Part shown: positions 11,961 to 23,151 of the stretch, piece by piece
Layout of the letters: the number at the start of each line of letters is the position of its first letter
Numbering within the stretch: the stretch's first letter is position 1
NCBI GenBank assembly: GCA_030522415.1
Contig: CM060127.1
Location: forward strand, 14,180,646-14,244,645
Direction: 5' to 3'
Source of the DNA: Channallabes apus
Lineage: Eukaryota; Chordata; Actinopteri; Siluriformes; Clariidae
Length of the DNA: 64,000 nucleotides
Notes under the pieces: model-generated
Told to the model about the DNA's origin: nothing
The model's database searches: none
Seen by the model: the letters and a program-made list of their open reading frames with translations, nothing else
Position numbers and translations under genes: made by a program

Positions 11961-14696
11961 TATTATTATTACTAGTAGTAGTAACACAGATATCCAGTTG
12001 TAATCTGATCTCAAGGTAAATCTTTTCCTTAAGGTCTTCTGTTAACCGTATTAAAGGAGGCGAGTGCTGAAGAAACATGTGGTGAAGAATATACAATTGA
12101 AAATGGCAAACGTGTAGGTAAGGACAAATAAATATTAGAAGGATTTTTTAAATGTGCACTAATTTCATGATCATTTTAAATATACTTTTTTTTTTTAAAC
12201 TGAGCTGATGACATTTGTGTTACTCACATTTTAATTATAGAACACAGAGTTCTAGAAACATCAATGTGTTCAGTCATCTATAATAAGTAATTTATTGTCA
12301 GACCCATGTAAAATCCAAATAATCTAATGAAATTCATTTTTTACAAACTCTATGAAATTATCTGTTCTGCATATTAGTAATAATACAGGAATAATACAGG
12401 TTTATGATTAAAAACATTTTTTTAAACTTTTTCTAGGGAAAAATATTATTTTTATTTATTCTTTATTCTTTTGTCCTGAAAGAATGCACATATTTATCAT
12501 ATGTGATCTACATTCTTTAACATAGATGAGAATGAGTGTGATTTTGAGATGCAATATGTTGTGAAAATACAGTTATTTTATGTAATTGTTTTGTTGTCAG
12601 ATCCATGAAAAATCTAATAATTCACATGTGTTCTTCATCCTATAACAGAAGAAAATGAGGGTGAGTATAAAAACCCAATATGTGGTGCAAATGCAACTTG
12701 CTACAACACAAATGGTAGCTACTACTGTCAGTGTGTAACGGGGTATGAGACAAAATCACAGATTGTTAATTTCACTAAGGAGAATGGTGAAAAATGCAAA
12801 GGTCAGTATGTCTGTAATATTTTCTGATGTTTGTTTCAGTATTATTGCTACTCTAAGGATAAACCTGAACCTCTGCTTTTGTTGTTCTGTCCCAGACATT
12901 AATGAATGTGTGAAAAACATCATCTGTGGCTCTAATGCTACCTGCCATAATGTCCCCGGTTCCTATTACTGCACGTGTGATCCTGGTTTTGTGTCCAGCA
13001 ACGGACAGGAGCAGTTTAATGCAAGTCAAAAGGTTTCATGCAACGGTGAGACATGAATTAGCTTTGAGGATACACAAAAAAAGTTGTTTTATGTAATTGT
13101 GTACATCTGTTTATTATCATGCTTGATTATTAGTTTTAATAATCAGCAGAAACGAAAATGGGTTTTTATTCTTTTCTACAATCTATGCTACACATTTAAC
13201 CGCTTTTCCTACACCTACTCATAGTAAGGTTTTTCCCCCCCTGTGTTTTATGATAGTATATTAAGGATATAATTTGAGAAGCTGAGACCTCCATCAGGAT
13301 GCTTTTTTGTGCTGCAACATGAAATTCAGTGTCGCACAACAGGAATCTGGTTGTTCAGTGGATGTTAAATTGATAATAATAATCAATAAATTGATCTTAT
13401 CCATGAACAGATAAAGTATAAAATGAATGAAACACTTACTGGGACATGCTGCTCTAGGGAAATAATAAACATTGAAGGAGTTACTGTAATTCTGTTGCAT
13501 TACATCATCATGTTGTTGGATATTTATTGTAAAAAAAATGTACTCTGCAGAGTTTTGCTGCAGTATGGCAACCTTCTAGGATGAAAAGTAATAGTATCAA
13601 GTAGTCATTAAACTCAGTATTTTTCAATCAAGTAACAGAGAAACTGGACTAATAATAAAATATGTCTTGCATTTTTTACGCGTTTATTGTATAATGTAAT
13701 AATCTTCATTTCTAAAAATGCTTCTACTTATCGTACAATATTCATTGTGAAACTACAGAATGGTATCCTCGCTGTTTACATGTTTTAGATCTGAGAGGAT
13801 GTTCTGGATGCGACTGAAGCACACAGTTTAAACTAATACAAAGCAAAGTCAAGGTCACAACCAGGAGATATTCAGGTGATGAGCAAATAGGATTAAAACA
13901 TCAGTAAAACTGATTTCAAAGCAAAGATAATAGATAAAGACCACAACCAGGAATCAGACATGACATGAGGTCAAATATGCTGAGCAAATACTTGATAAGA
14001 ATCAGTATTGAGTGAACTTAAACTATTACAGAGGACGTGAACACTAATCGTGCAGTGGATGCTGTAGTCTGTGATGGCCATGTTTACAGCATGACAGATT
14101 TAACCATAATTCTTTATAAAACATGATGTTTGACAAATAAAACTGTAATGAAGTCATCCTAATCTGGACAACGGATACAATTATGGAAACCATTAATACA
14201 AATTCCTACAACACAAAAAGTAGTTTGTTTTGTGAGTGTGTAATGGCGTAGCAGATGACATCATGGACTGTTCAGGTTATTGCTGTCTGGACACTAAAGA
14301 TAAACTTCAACCTTTACATTCATTCAGACATTGATGAGTGTGTGGAGAACCAAACCATCTGTGGTCCTGATGCTGAGTGCAGAAACACAGAAGGTTCCTA
14401 TTACTGCACGTGTCGTTCAGGTGTTGTGGCCTCCAACAAACAGAAGTTTAATGCAAGTCAAGGTATTCAATGCAAAGGTGAGGTGGAATGTTCATGTTTA
14501 TTGTTCCGCTTGACTCTGTTTTATGATCACATGATCTAATATGTTATGATCACATGTAAACTTTTCTTGAAAACATTCTGAGGACAATAAACCCAGCATT
14601 TTCTTCACAGGTGCTGAGTCGAGTGGACAGCAGTTTAACCCGACTGTTCCTGCACTTCTACCTCTGATTCTGTGGATATTGATGTTCTGCCAGTGA
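11008..14696 (+). CDS. Short EGF-repeat protein, probably GPI-anchored (copy 2, intact)
   Basis: Six exons with AG/GT sites: 11008-11035, 12034-12117, 12649-12801, 12896-13045, 14328-14477 and 14611-14696. They join in phase 1 throughout to 651 nt, giving 216 residues and a TGA stop. Residues 1 to about 22 form a signal peptide split between exons 1 and 2. Then come a short linker (about 15 residues), EGF 1 (exon 3), calcium-binding EGF 2 (DINEC, exon 4) and calcium-binding EGF 3 (DIDEC, exon 5). EGF 2 has CHNVPGSYYCTC, which fits the Asn-hydroxylation pattern. The last 28 residues carry small residues (ESSG), a short spacer and the hydrophobic stretch LLPLILWILMF, ending two residues later. 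That fits a GPI-anchor signal rather than a receptor tail. EGF 1 lacks its first cysteine (GGT for TGT near 12660). The modules look like those of fish ADGRE/CD97 receptors, but no GAIN or 7TM exons follow. Ligand and function are unknown. Confidence 0.8.
11919..11970. repeat. ATT microsatellite in intron 1 of copy 2
   Basis: ATT run just before the second exon, ending in AGTAGTAGTAACACAG. The same spot in copy 3 (about 28283-28330) carries an ATT/TAG run, and copy 1 keeps only a short AGTAGTAATAG, so this is a shared, length-variable intron repeat. Confidence 0.85.
12518..12585 (+). pseudogene. Relic of the first EGF exon type in copy 2
   Basis: TTTAACATAG followed by ATGAGAATGAGTGTGATTTTG resembles the start of exon 3801-3953, but the match then fades with no donor. 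It lies in the intron before the real exon at 12649. Confidence 0.5.
14175..14250 (+). pseudogene. Relic EGF exon in copy 2
   Basis: Counterpart of the relic at 5985-6065, here with a TAG inside the old reading frame (ATGGCGTAGCAG). Confidence 0.5.
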
Positions 14697-15706
14697 CACA
14701 TTTATGCTCTATACCTTAAAATACTTATCGTAACAGCAGTAGAAAATGAATATTTTCAAGTTTAAAGTTTAATCTGTAAAATCTTACAAATTAATGAAAA
14801 ATGTACAGTTCTTAAAACTTTCAAAAACTCACAAAAGGCATTCCAGGCTTTAAGAAGTGTAACAGTAGTAAGATGCAGGAATAAACAGCAAAATTGTACT
14901 GCACAATCCACATAATTAATAATTTTAAAACAACTGTAAATGCATTTACATAGCATTCATGTACTGTACGAGCGGTGTTATCAGTTAATTCTTTTAAGGA
15001 TCAGGCGTATCACTCATTGAATGTTCACATGTACAACTGCAGCGAGCTCTGAGCATCCTCAGCCCGATCATCATTCACAGACATACGGCCTTCTTTAAAA
15101 CGTTTGCACCATTCACATTTTACTGCAGCTAATAGTCTCATCATCATACTCTGCATGAAGTCTTCTACAAATGTAAAATCAGTTTTACACCTTCATTCAC
15201 CAGAAATTTCATACATTTATGATGCTGCATATATAATTTTGTCTCTGTGTTGTTTTCTGAAATTCCAAACTAAAATAAAATGTTTACAGCACAGATGAAG
15301 ATCACTGCAAAGGATTAACTGCAAACCAAATATTACCCTGACAGTCATGTTCATGAGTCTATGTAAGCTTCTGACTGCAACAATAACTTGACATTTGATA
15401 AATGGGGAAACAAATATATTAGGACCAGCTAGTGTTGTGGCTCAGGGCACTCTTACCATCCTGAAATTAATTATATTCTGATAAGTTAGGTTAAACAAAA
15501 ATTGTAGTCCTTCTTCTAACATTTCTCATAAAAGATATAATTAGCCACACAACCAACAAAGTGTAAACTTTCCTGTGGCAGAATTTTGAAGTTACAGCTT
15601 TACTACTGAGAGCACAATTGGTGATTTATTTAATAAAATATTACATAAACATCTCCTTACAGGAAATTCACCATATCAACAAATACACCATATTTTTAAA
15701 AAATCC
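14697..15706. other. 3' UTR and downstream flank of copy 2
   Basis: No further exon seen. A candidate poly(A) signal AATAAA lies at about 14879 and another near 15274. The sequence aligns with the copy 1 downstream region, without the insertion found there at 6653-6905. Confidence 0.5.
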
Positions 15707-17690
15707 GGGCCCGGTTTCTCGAAAGCTTCTTAAAAAATCTGGGCCCGGTTTCTCGAAAGCTTCTTACAGTATCGGTAAGTAGTTCTTAAGTTGTACCTTA
15801 ACCTCTCTCTTAATGTTATGGCTCTTAGCTAAGTCACACGTTCGTAAGGTTGGTCTGGACCAACCTTAACTCATTCTTAGCGTAGTTTCAGCTCAAGACG
15901 CTAGTCGCCGCTACTGAGCAGGGGCCGGTTTCTCGATAACGCACACTATTCGTGCGCTAAGAGGACTCTTAAGATATATCTTACGTTAAGTGATAACTTT
16001 TCTAAGTGTATTTCTCGAACTGTCTCTTAGGAGTCTTCTTAAGTCGCTGCCTCTTACGTCCGACGTTACAAGGCGCTGTCTACAGTGAAGGTCCTGAATT
16101 AGCGGACATTGGTTGCTCAGGAATCGATTTTTGATTCCTTTTGTATGACAGCGTTAAGAAAGACGGCACTTTCTATGCAAATTAAACATTGCACTAAATT
16201 ATTTTAATAGCGTTTATTTCGACATGGGTTAACTTAACAATAATATGCCATAATAGACAAATATATAAATTAAATTACCAAACTGTCGCTAATATTTTCA
16301 TGTAACCTGTGGCGGTGAAACGAACCGGGTTTACAATCATAGTTGAGGGACAAACAGCTGATAACACTCTTCACCAGCTTCAGAAACAATGTGAAACATG
16401 TCAGTTGTTGGGGTTGTATAGCGCACTTATGGAATGAATACGATGAGATGACAGAGTGGAGGTTTAATACCCCTATCTCACCTACGTGGGGCCGTAAGTG
16501 CGGTTGATCATAATTCAGCGCGAGTTTTGGTGCCGCGGTTATGTTTCCATTTTACCACGCAAAAAAATTAAACATGTTTAACATGCGGAAGCTCGCGGAC
16601 CCTGCAGATCTTCGCGGACCGTCGGGCGGTCACTCGAGGCAGATCACGCCAAACACCCCTCCCTTACCTGTGTGGCCTGACTCATCTCCGTGAGCTGCCG
16701 CGATTGGCCGCGACGTTCCTTTAACGTTCCGCGAAGTTCTGCAAGGTCTGCAAGCTTCCGCGAGGACCAGCAAAAAAATTAAACGTTTAATTTAATTAAA
16801 AGATGGAAACGTCTTTCAAAAACTCGGGGTGAATCATGATGAACCCTACTTACTGCCACAGCGCGAGCCCGCTCAGGTGACATAGGGGTATAACACCGCA
16901 TCTCACAGCGAGTCAAACCGCATAAGTGAATAGGGGTATTACACATTACAATCACCCAGAAAAATTAATGGATGCGTGGTTTGAATCTCCCAAGGTTATT
17001 TTCTCATTTAACTAAATCAAATTCCATAAAACGTGTCTAAATAAAAGTCCATAAAGTTATGGATTAATGGCTAATGATCAATGAAACATATTTTAAACAA
17101 AAAGCAGCAAACAGCTGGACATCAGGATGTAGAGCGTAAGTACGATGCGTTGGCCTGGCAAGTGCAGGTCTGAGCAGGTCAAGAAGCTCCATAATCTGTT
17201 GCCTTGGAAGGCAAAACTTTTTTTTTTTTTTTTATAACGACCACGGGGAAAATATGAAAAGGGCTGAAGTTTTGTCTAAAGAAAAAATTTTAATGACCCA
17301 TTTAATGTCCGGCTCCACGGACAGCGCTGCCTTTAGTTTAACACAACACCACGCTGTATCGCTGCCAAATTGTTTGCCACCTTTAGCAATTTTAATGCAT
17401 TAGTCACATTATGAAATAGGCTAATTAAAAGTCACTCTATTAGTTCTGATATCAAATAAAATAACATTCTTAAACAGGTCTACAGTATATTCCATCATTA
17501 ATACGACTTTGATAACGTGCCATAATGTGCTTCCATACACCGCTGATTTATAAAGACTGCTGCTCAGTGGCGGCGACTAGAGATACTTAGCGTAAGAACG
17601 TTTCGGGAAATGCGCCATAACGTTAAGAGAGAGGTTAAGGTACAACTTAAGAACTACTTAGCGATAAGAAGCTTTCGAGAAATCGGGCCC
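15707..17690. mobile_element. DNA transposon with long terminal inverted repeats
   Basis: The left end (from 15741, with a 34-bp partial duplicate from 15707) reads GGGCCCGGTTTCTCGAAAGC. The right end is its inverse and finishes at 17690 with GAGAAATCGGGCCC. The arms match for roughly 90 bp and more weakly to about 180 bp. The ends resemble fish PIF-Harbinger elements, but I could not read a clean target duplication. No transposase survives, and a further MITE sits inside. Confidence 0.65.
16468..16890. mobile_element. MITE with TAA target duplication (nested)
   Basis: Ends TACCCCTATCTCACC and GGTGACATAGGGGTA are flanked by TAA (16465-16467 and 16891-16893). It is a larger relative of the element at 949-1103. 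Another copy of the right end (GTGAATAGGGGTA) follows at about 16926-16938, suggesting a tandem or nested insertion. Confidence 0.7.
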
Positions 17691-18140
17691 TGATCTGTGT
17701 GTTAGTTGTTACTGTAGAAACCACATATGAGAAGAAATGCATTATATATATCTGTGATGTGCAGCTGCATGACTTTCAGAACTGCTCTTAATGAAAATCA
17801 TCTGCTCAATTAGAATCCAACATGTAAACATAAAGTAAATTAAAAAGATATCAATAAAATATTGGCAGAAATTTTGTGCCATTATAACATGACTTTCTCA
17901 TTCTTCAAATGATCCATTCTTTGGATTTTAATCTTTAAAAAAAATACTAAGAAAGGCTGCGTAATATCCTGGTAGCTCATCCTGAACATTATGAAAGAGA
18001 AATTATATTTGCAGTAACGTATTTATACACAATATGCTGACAAATGATTAAAGATAAGATAAATGTCCAGCTCACTTCTATACACTCTAAAACATTGAGA
18101 TGCATTTCACACGTGCTGTAGTATATTTATCATTTACTGC
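17691..18140. other. Duplicated host sequence before the Gypsy element
   Basis: No gene. About 17945-18140 aligns with about 49830-49920 plus 50335-50370, and its end (GTAGTATATTTATCATTT) with about 7489. Confidence 0.55.
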
Positions 18141-18737
18141 TGTAACATCTGTGCCACCACAGTCCGAGGGAATAAGATCCGGGTCTTCGGATTACTGAGC
18201 TGACGCTTTGTCCCCACCTAGTGTGTCACAAATCACAAATCATGTACACCTGTGTCACACCCCTGTGTGTCTCTACTTATGCCGGCCGAGCCCGTAGTGT
18301 CTCGTCCGTTCATGTTTTATGTGTCTTTGTGTGTGTGCCTCACTCATCGCTGAGCTGTCGTGTTCGTGTCTCCCCCCTCAGCAGTAAAATACAGCAGCGC
18401 CGGAGGAAACGCAGAGACTGATCCAAGTCCCTTATTTAGTTCAAGTTCAAGTTAACAAGCATACCTCGCTGGAGGTTCATCTGTTCGGCACTGTTGGAGG
18501 TGCACCTGGAATATTTCCGGGAATCAAGAAGCCGGCCTGCTGCAGCAAGCGGAGGAGACCGAGTTTTGTATCCTTTGAATGATTTTTGTTATTTTCGTTG
18601 ATTTTTATTTAAGTGGTCTCTCCAAAGAAAAAAGAAAGACTTTCAGTTTCAGAAAAAGAAACTAATTAAATAAAAGACGAGAGAAACGTACTCCTGCGTC
18701 TGTGTCCGGTTTCCACACACACGTGAGCACCATGACA
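18141..18737 (+). repeat. 5' LTR of the Gypsy element
   Basis: The start is fixed by the repeat at 23025. The end is inferred from the related solo LTR at 33142-40614, which ends CCCATGACA and measures about 580 bp without its insert; here CACCATGACA ends at 18737. An AATAAA lies near 18671. Confidence 0.55.
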
Positions 18738-19829
18738 GATGAACGGACCTTACAGGACGCAGCAGGAGTTCCCCTGAAAGAAGAAAATGCAAGGTTGCAC
18801 CGCTACCTGCGCGACCAGCAGCAGGAGATCGGGAGCTTAGCGCGGGCAGTCCATGATCTCGCCTGCAGTGTCAGCCAGCTGGCTACATCCCGACTGCCGC
18901 CCACATCCCCACCATCTCCGAGTATTCCAGCAGCTCCTCGTCCCACACCGCCGGAAAGATATGGAGGAGATCCCGAAGGATGTAGACGTTTTTTGCTCGC
19001 ATGCGAGTTGTATCTAGTGGACTTTCCCAATATGACCGAACGGCAAAAGGTGAGCTTTCTCACTCAACACCTGACTGGACAAGCTCTGGATTGGGCTACA
19101 GCGGTGTGGAGCGCGGGAGGAGCCACTACCACCCGCTATCATCGCTACGTCGAGGCCCTTCGCGCCGTCTTTGATCACCCCGACCAGGGAAAATCGGGGG
19201 AGCAGCAGTACGCGGTGCGTTTTCATGTCCTCGCCGCTGAAAGTGGATGGTGTGAGAAGAGCCTGCTGGCTCGATTCCGCAACGGTCTGAGCCACGAGAT
19301 CCAGCTGGAGCTGGCATGCCGAGATGCAGAATTAAGCTTAGAAGACAGTATCGCGCTCGCTATCAAGCTTGCCCAGCACTTACGCCACCAGCAGCAGCGC
19401 CCTCCGACACGACCGACTAAACGACCGGAAGCCGGCAGGGAGGGAAATCCTCTTCAGCTGCAGCTTCCAGAACGTGAAGGGCCCTCGACGGACGACATGG
19501 ATGTCGGGTCATCGCATTTGTCAGCAGCTGAGAGATCCAGACGCATGACGGCGGGGTTATGCCTGTACTGTGGGGGGGACAGACACAAAGTCAGCTCCTG
19601 TCCCCTACTCAAAGTAACCTCTATCACACCACCACGCACTCATTCACCCTTTTGTTTACCTGCATCATTGTCGTTTAGTAACACTACCTTGTCTGTCTTT
19701 CCTTTAACAAATTCCGGGTCGGCTGGCAATCTCATCTCCGCTTCACTTCTTTCCGCGCTGCGAGCTCCAGTGTCGAAGCTTCCACACCCAATAACAGTTA
19801 AAGCTCTGGATGGCAATAACCTAAAATAG
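18732..19829 (+). CDS. gag: Gypsy gag with start of protease
   Basis: The frame is open upstream; the likely start is the ATG at 18732 (MTDERTLQ), although an ATG at 18702 is in frame. It has a capsid-like region, a basic and Pro/Gln-rich linker, then a zinc knuckle CLYCGGDRHKVSSC (C-x2-C-x4-H-x4-C). It runs into the protease, whose active site DSG reads NSG (NSGSAGN), so the catalytic Asp is lost. The frame ends at TAG (19827-19829) inside the protease and the homology continues in the same frame after it. Confidence 0.85.
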   Translation: MTDERTLQDAAGVPLKEENARLHRYLRDQQQEIGSLARAVHDLACSVSQLATSRLPPTSPPSPSIPAAPRPTPPERYGGDPEGCRRFLLACELYLVDFPNMTERQKVSFLTQHLTGQALDWATAVWSAGGATTTRYHRYVEALRAVFDHPDQGKSGEQQYAVRFHVLAAESGWCEKSLLARFRNGLSHEIQLELACRDAELSLEDSIALAIKLAQHLRHQQQRPPTRPTKRPEAGREGNPLQLQLPEREGPSTDDMDVGSSHLSAAERSRRMTAGLCLYCGGDRHKVSSCPLLKVTSITPPRTHSPFCLPASLSFSNTTLSVFPLTNSGSAGNLISASLLSALRAPVSKLPHPITVKALDGNNLK

Positions 19830-22421
19830 TCGCCTTTAGAATTTATCTCCGCGCCCCTTCAATTTACGTTCCCCGGCCACTCTGAGGAGATTAAATTTTT
19901 TGTGATCCCTCAGGCGGACCATCCCGTCGTCCTGGGCTTACCATGGCTCAGTTTTCACAATCCCAATTTTAATTGGGCAAATTCTCGCATCATTTCTTGG
20001 TCACAGCGATGCGCCCAAACCTGTAAACCACCAACGTTGGTGGTCCAAACCACAACCATTGAAAGTCCGACTGATAAAATGTCCATTAGTGTGCCTCCAG
20101 AGTATGTGGAGTTTCAAGATGTGTTTAGTGTTAAGGCGGCAGTGAGACTTCCTCCCCATCGTCCGTGGGATTGTGCCATTGAGCTCCTGCCGGGGAAAGC
20201 ACCGACTTATTCACGTATCTATCCGTTGTCTCTGGAAGAGACCAGAGCGATGGAGGAATATGTGGAGGAGGCTCTCCGGCAGGGAATCATTAGCAGATCC
20301 ACGTCACCAGCATCAGCAGGTTTCTTTTTCATTGAGAAAAAAGGAGGGGGCTTACGGCCGTGCATTGATTATAGGGGTCTCAATGCCGTGACAATAAAAT
20401 ATATTGGTTCCGGCCGCTATCGACCAGCTCCGAGGCGCCTCCATCTTCACAAAACTCGACCTCCGCAGTGCTTACAACCTCGTTCGTGTGCGTAAAGGTG
20501 ATGAGTGGAAGACAGCGTTTAGCACCTCATCTGGCCATTATCAATACAACGTAATGTCTTATGGGCTGGTAAACGCTCCTGCGGTGTTTCAGGGGTTCAT
20601 GAACAACGTGTTTCGGGATATGTTAAACCGTTGTCTCATAGTATATTTAGATGATATTCTGATATACTCAAGGGCATATTTTGAACACGTCGATCAGGTA
20701 ACCGCCGTCCTCCGTCGGCTGCGCGCACATGGGCTCTATGCTAAGGCGGAGAAATGTGAATTCCACAAACGGGAGATTGCATTTCTCGGCTATCGTAAGG
20801 GGCCACTGGGGGTCGAGATGGAGACGGCTAAGGTAGAGGCGGTAACCCAATGGCCGGAACCCCGGTCAGTAAAGGCGCTACAGAGCTTTCTCGGGTTTGC
20901 CAATTTTTATACAGTAGGCGATTCATTCACAATTTCAGTTCTGTAGCCACCCCCCTCACCACCATGTTAACGGGGAAACCTAAAAGGCTGAAAGCGCTCT
21001 CCGCAGAAGCGGAGGTCACTTTCAATACACTTAAAAAAGCATTTACAACCATACCCGTTTTGCGGCTTCCGGATCCCGAGAAGCCGTTTTTAGTCGAGGT
21101 AGATGCGTCAGAGGTCGGAATAGGGGCGGTATTATCTCAACACTATGGGCAACCCGAGAAACTTCACCCCTGTGCATTTTTCTCTAGGAAACTGACGCTG
21201 GCTGAGCAAAATTATGATATCGGCAATAGGGAATTACTCGCAGTGAAAGCGGCGTTAGAGGAGTGGAGACATTGGCTTGAGGGAGCCAAACATCCATTCA
21301 TCGTGTTCACCGATCACCGAAGTCTTGAATATATCCAACAAGCAAAGAGATTAAACACACGACAAGCTCGGTGGTCATTGTTCTTTACGCGTTTCCGATT
21401 TCACATCACCTATCAGCCCGGATCAAAAAATAAAAAAGCAGATGCGTTATCGCGCTATTATCCCGCATCAAAGCCTAATGAAAAGCCTGAGCCTATTCTC
21501 CCTGCGCCGCTCGTGGTGGCCCCGGTGATGTGGGAGCTGGACACGGAGATCACCCGGCAGGTGCAGAATGACGCCGTGCCTTCCGGGTGCCCTCCGGGTA
21601 GAGTCTATGTCCCCGAGGCGCTACGTGTCGGGGTAGTGAATGAGGCTCACATCAATGTGACCTCCGGACACCCCGGAGTGACACGCACATTTCATAACCT
21701 AAAACAAAAGTACTGGTGGCCGGGGATGAAGGAAACCATAAAGAACGTTGTTTTATCTTGTGCTGTATATGCTACCACCAAAACACCGCGTAGCCTACCC
21801 GTTGGTAAACTAATGCCCCTACTGACACCGAATCGGCCGTGGTCACACATAGCGGTAGACTTCGTCATGGACCTGCCAGTGTCTCAAGGGTACATTACCA
21901 TTTTAGTAGTTGTGGATCGGTTCTCGAAGGGGTGTCGTTTCATCCCGTTTGGCTCCCTCCCGTCTGCCACCCAAGTAACCGAAGCTCTTTTTTCATCCGT
22001 GTTTCGCCACTACGGTATGCCCGAGGATATAGTTTCCGATTGTGGTTCCCAATTTATCGCCAAAGTCTGGAAAGCTTTTTTCCAGAACTTGGGTACCACA
22101 GTTAGCCTAACGTCGGGCTATCACCCCGAGTCGAATGGACAGGCAGAGCGGACTGTCCAAGAACTCGGGAGGTATCTGCGGGCATACTGTAGCAGCAGGC
22201 AGCACGATTGGGCTAACTGGTTGCTTTGGGCAGAATATGCCCAAAATTCACTAGTCCATTCCGCTACCGGCCTAACGCCCTTTCAATGTGTTTTAGGATA
22301 CCAACCTCCGCTATGTCCTTGGGATGCCACGCCCACCGAAGTGCCCATGGTGGATGACTGGTTCAAAAATGCAGAAAGAGTCTGGGAAGATGCGCACACA
22401 CATCTCCAGAGCAATAACTAG
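19830..22421 (+). pseudogene. pol: Gypsy pol: protease end, RT, RNase H, integrase
   Basis: Frame 1 (to about 20403) carries the protease end (VVLGLPWL) and the start of reverse transcriptase ([11 protein letters not shown]). A shift leads to the RT core with [12 protein letters not shown] and the catalytic [10 protein letters not shown] second shift near 20910 leads to RNase H ([25 protein letters not shown]) and integrase. The integrase keeps D, D and E of its core ([26 protein letters not shown]), but its zinc-binding region reads CAVYATTK where CxxC is normal. It stops at 22421. Broken by at least two frameshifts and not expected to be active. Confidence 0.92.
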
Positions 22422-22431
22422 ATTTTAAAAA

Positions 22432-23082
22432 TTTGCCGAAAGACAAAGGAAGGAAGGACCTCCGCTCCAGGTAGGCGATCGAGTATGGCTCTCGACATGG
22501 GACCTCAACCTTCATCTCCCATGTTGTAAGCTTTCCCCCCGATATATAGGCCCCTTTGTCATCTTAGCACAAATCAACCCAGTATCGTTTAAACTTCAGT
22601 TACCATCCTACATGCATATTAAGTCTGTATTCCATGTCTCTCTTCTAAGGCCAGTGATCCAGGGACCCCTAGACCAGGGCACAGCCGAGCCCTCGCTCCC
22701 TGGGGCTGTGGAGATAGAGGGCACCCCAGCATTTAAAGTAACAAGGCTATTAGATTCGCGAAGGAGAGGAGGGTCCCTCCAATATCTCGTGGACTGGGAG
22801 GGGTACGATGCGGAGGAGAGGAGTTGGGTCCCGGCCAAGGACATCTTGAGCCCCGAACTAATCACAACCTTTCACCAGGAGCGGCCGGATCGCCCGGCTC
22901 CCCGACCTCCAGGGCGCCCCGCTCGTCGGCCAGTCCACTCAGGCCGCGAGTCCCGACCTCCTCAGGTAAGACATCGGGGTCGCCCTCGCCTCCCATGGGA
23001 GGCCGGTCCTGAAGGGGAGGGTACTGTAACATCTGTGCCACCACGGTTCGGGGGAATAAGATCCGGTTCTCCGGATTACTGA
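22432..23082 (+). pseudogene. Gypsy integrase C-terminus and chromodomain
   Basis: After another frame change the frame resumes with LQVGDRVWL (GPY/F-like region) and continues to [10 protein letters not shown] and a chromodomain ([31 protein letters not shown]), then a Pro/Arg-rich tail. The open frame runs on into the 3' LTR. Confidence 0.85.
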
Positions 23083-23151
23083 GCCGACGCTTTGTCCCCA
23101 CCTAGTGTGTCAATGTTGGTATGTCATCATAATCACAAATCATGTACACCT
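23025..23151 (+). repeat. Truncated 3' LTR of the Gypsy element
   Basis: A purine-rich tract (GAAGGGGAGGG) precedes the TGTAACATC start. It matches the 5' LTR through CATGTACACCT, then passes into host-like sequence. Confidence 0.85.

Larger units (their letters stand above)
18141..23151 (+). mobile_element. Ty3/Gypsy LTR retrotransposon with chromodomain, mutated
   Basis: Both LTRs begin TGTAACATCTGTGCCACCAC (18141 and 23025). Between them lie gag, protease, reverse transcriptase, RNase H, integrase and a chromodomain in the usual Ty3/Gypsy order. It is inactive: a stop codon ends the first frame at 19829, frames shift at about 20404, 20910 and 22430, and the 3' LTR is cut short after about 127 bp. 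Confidence 0.95.
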
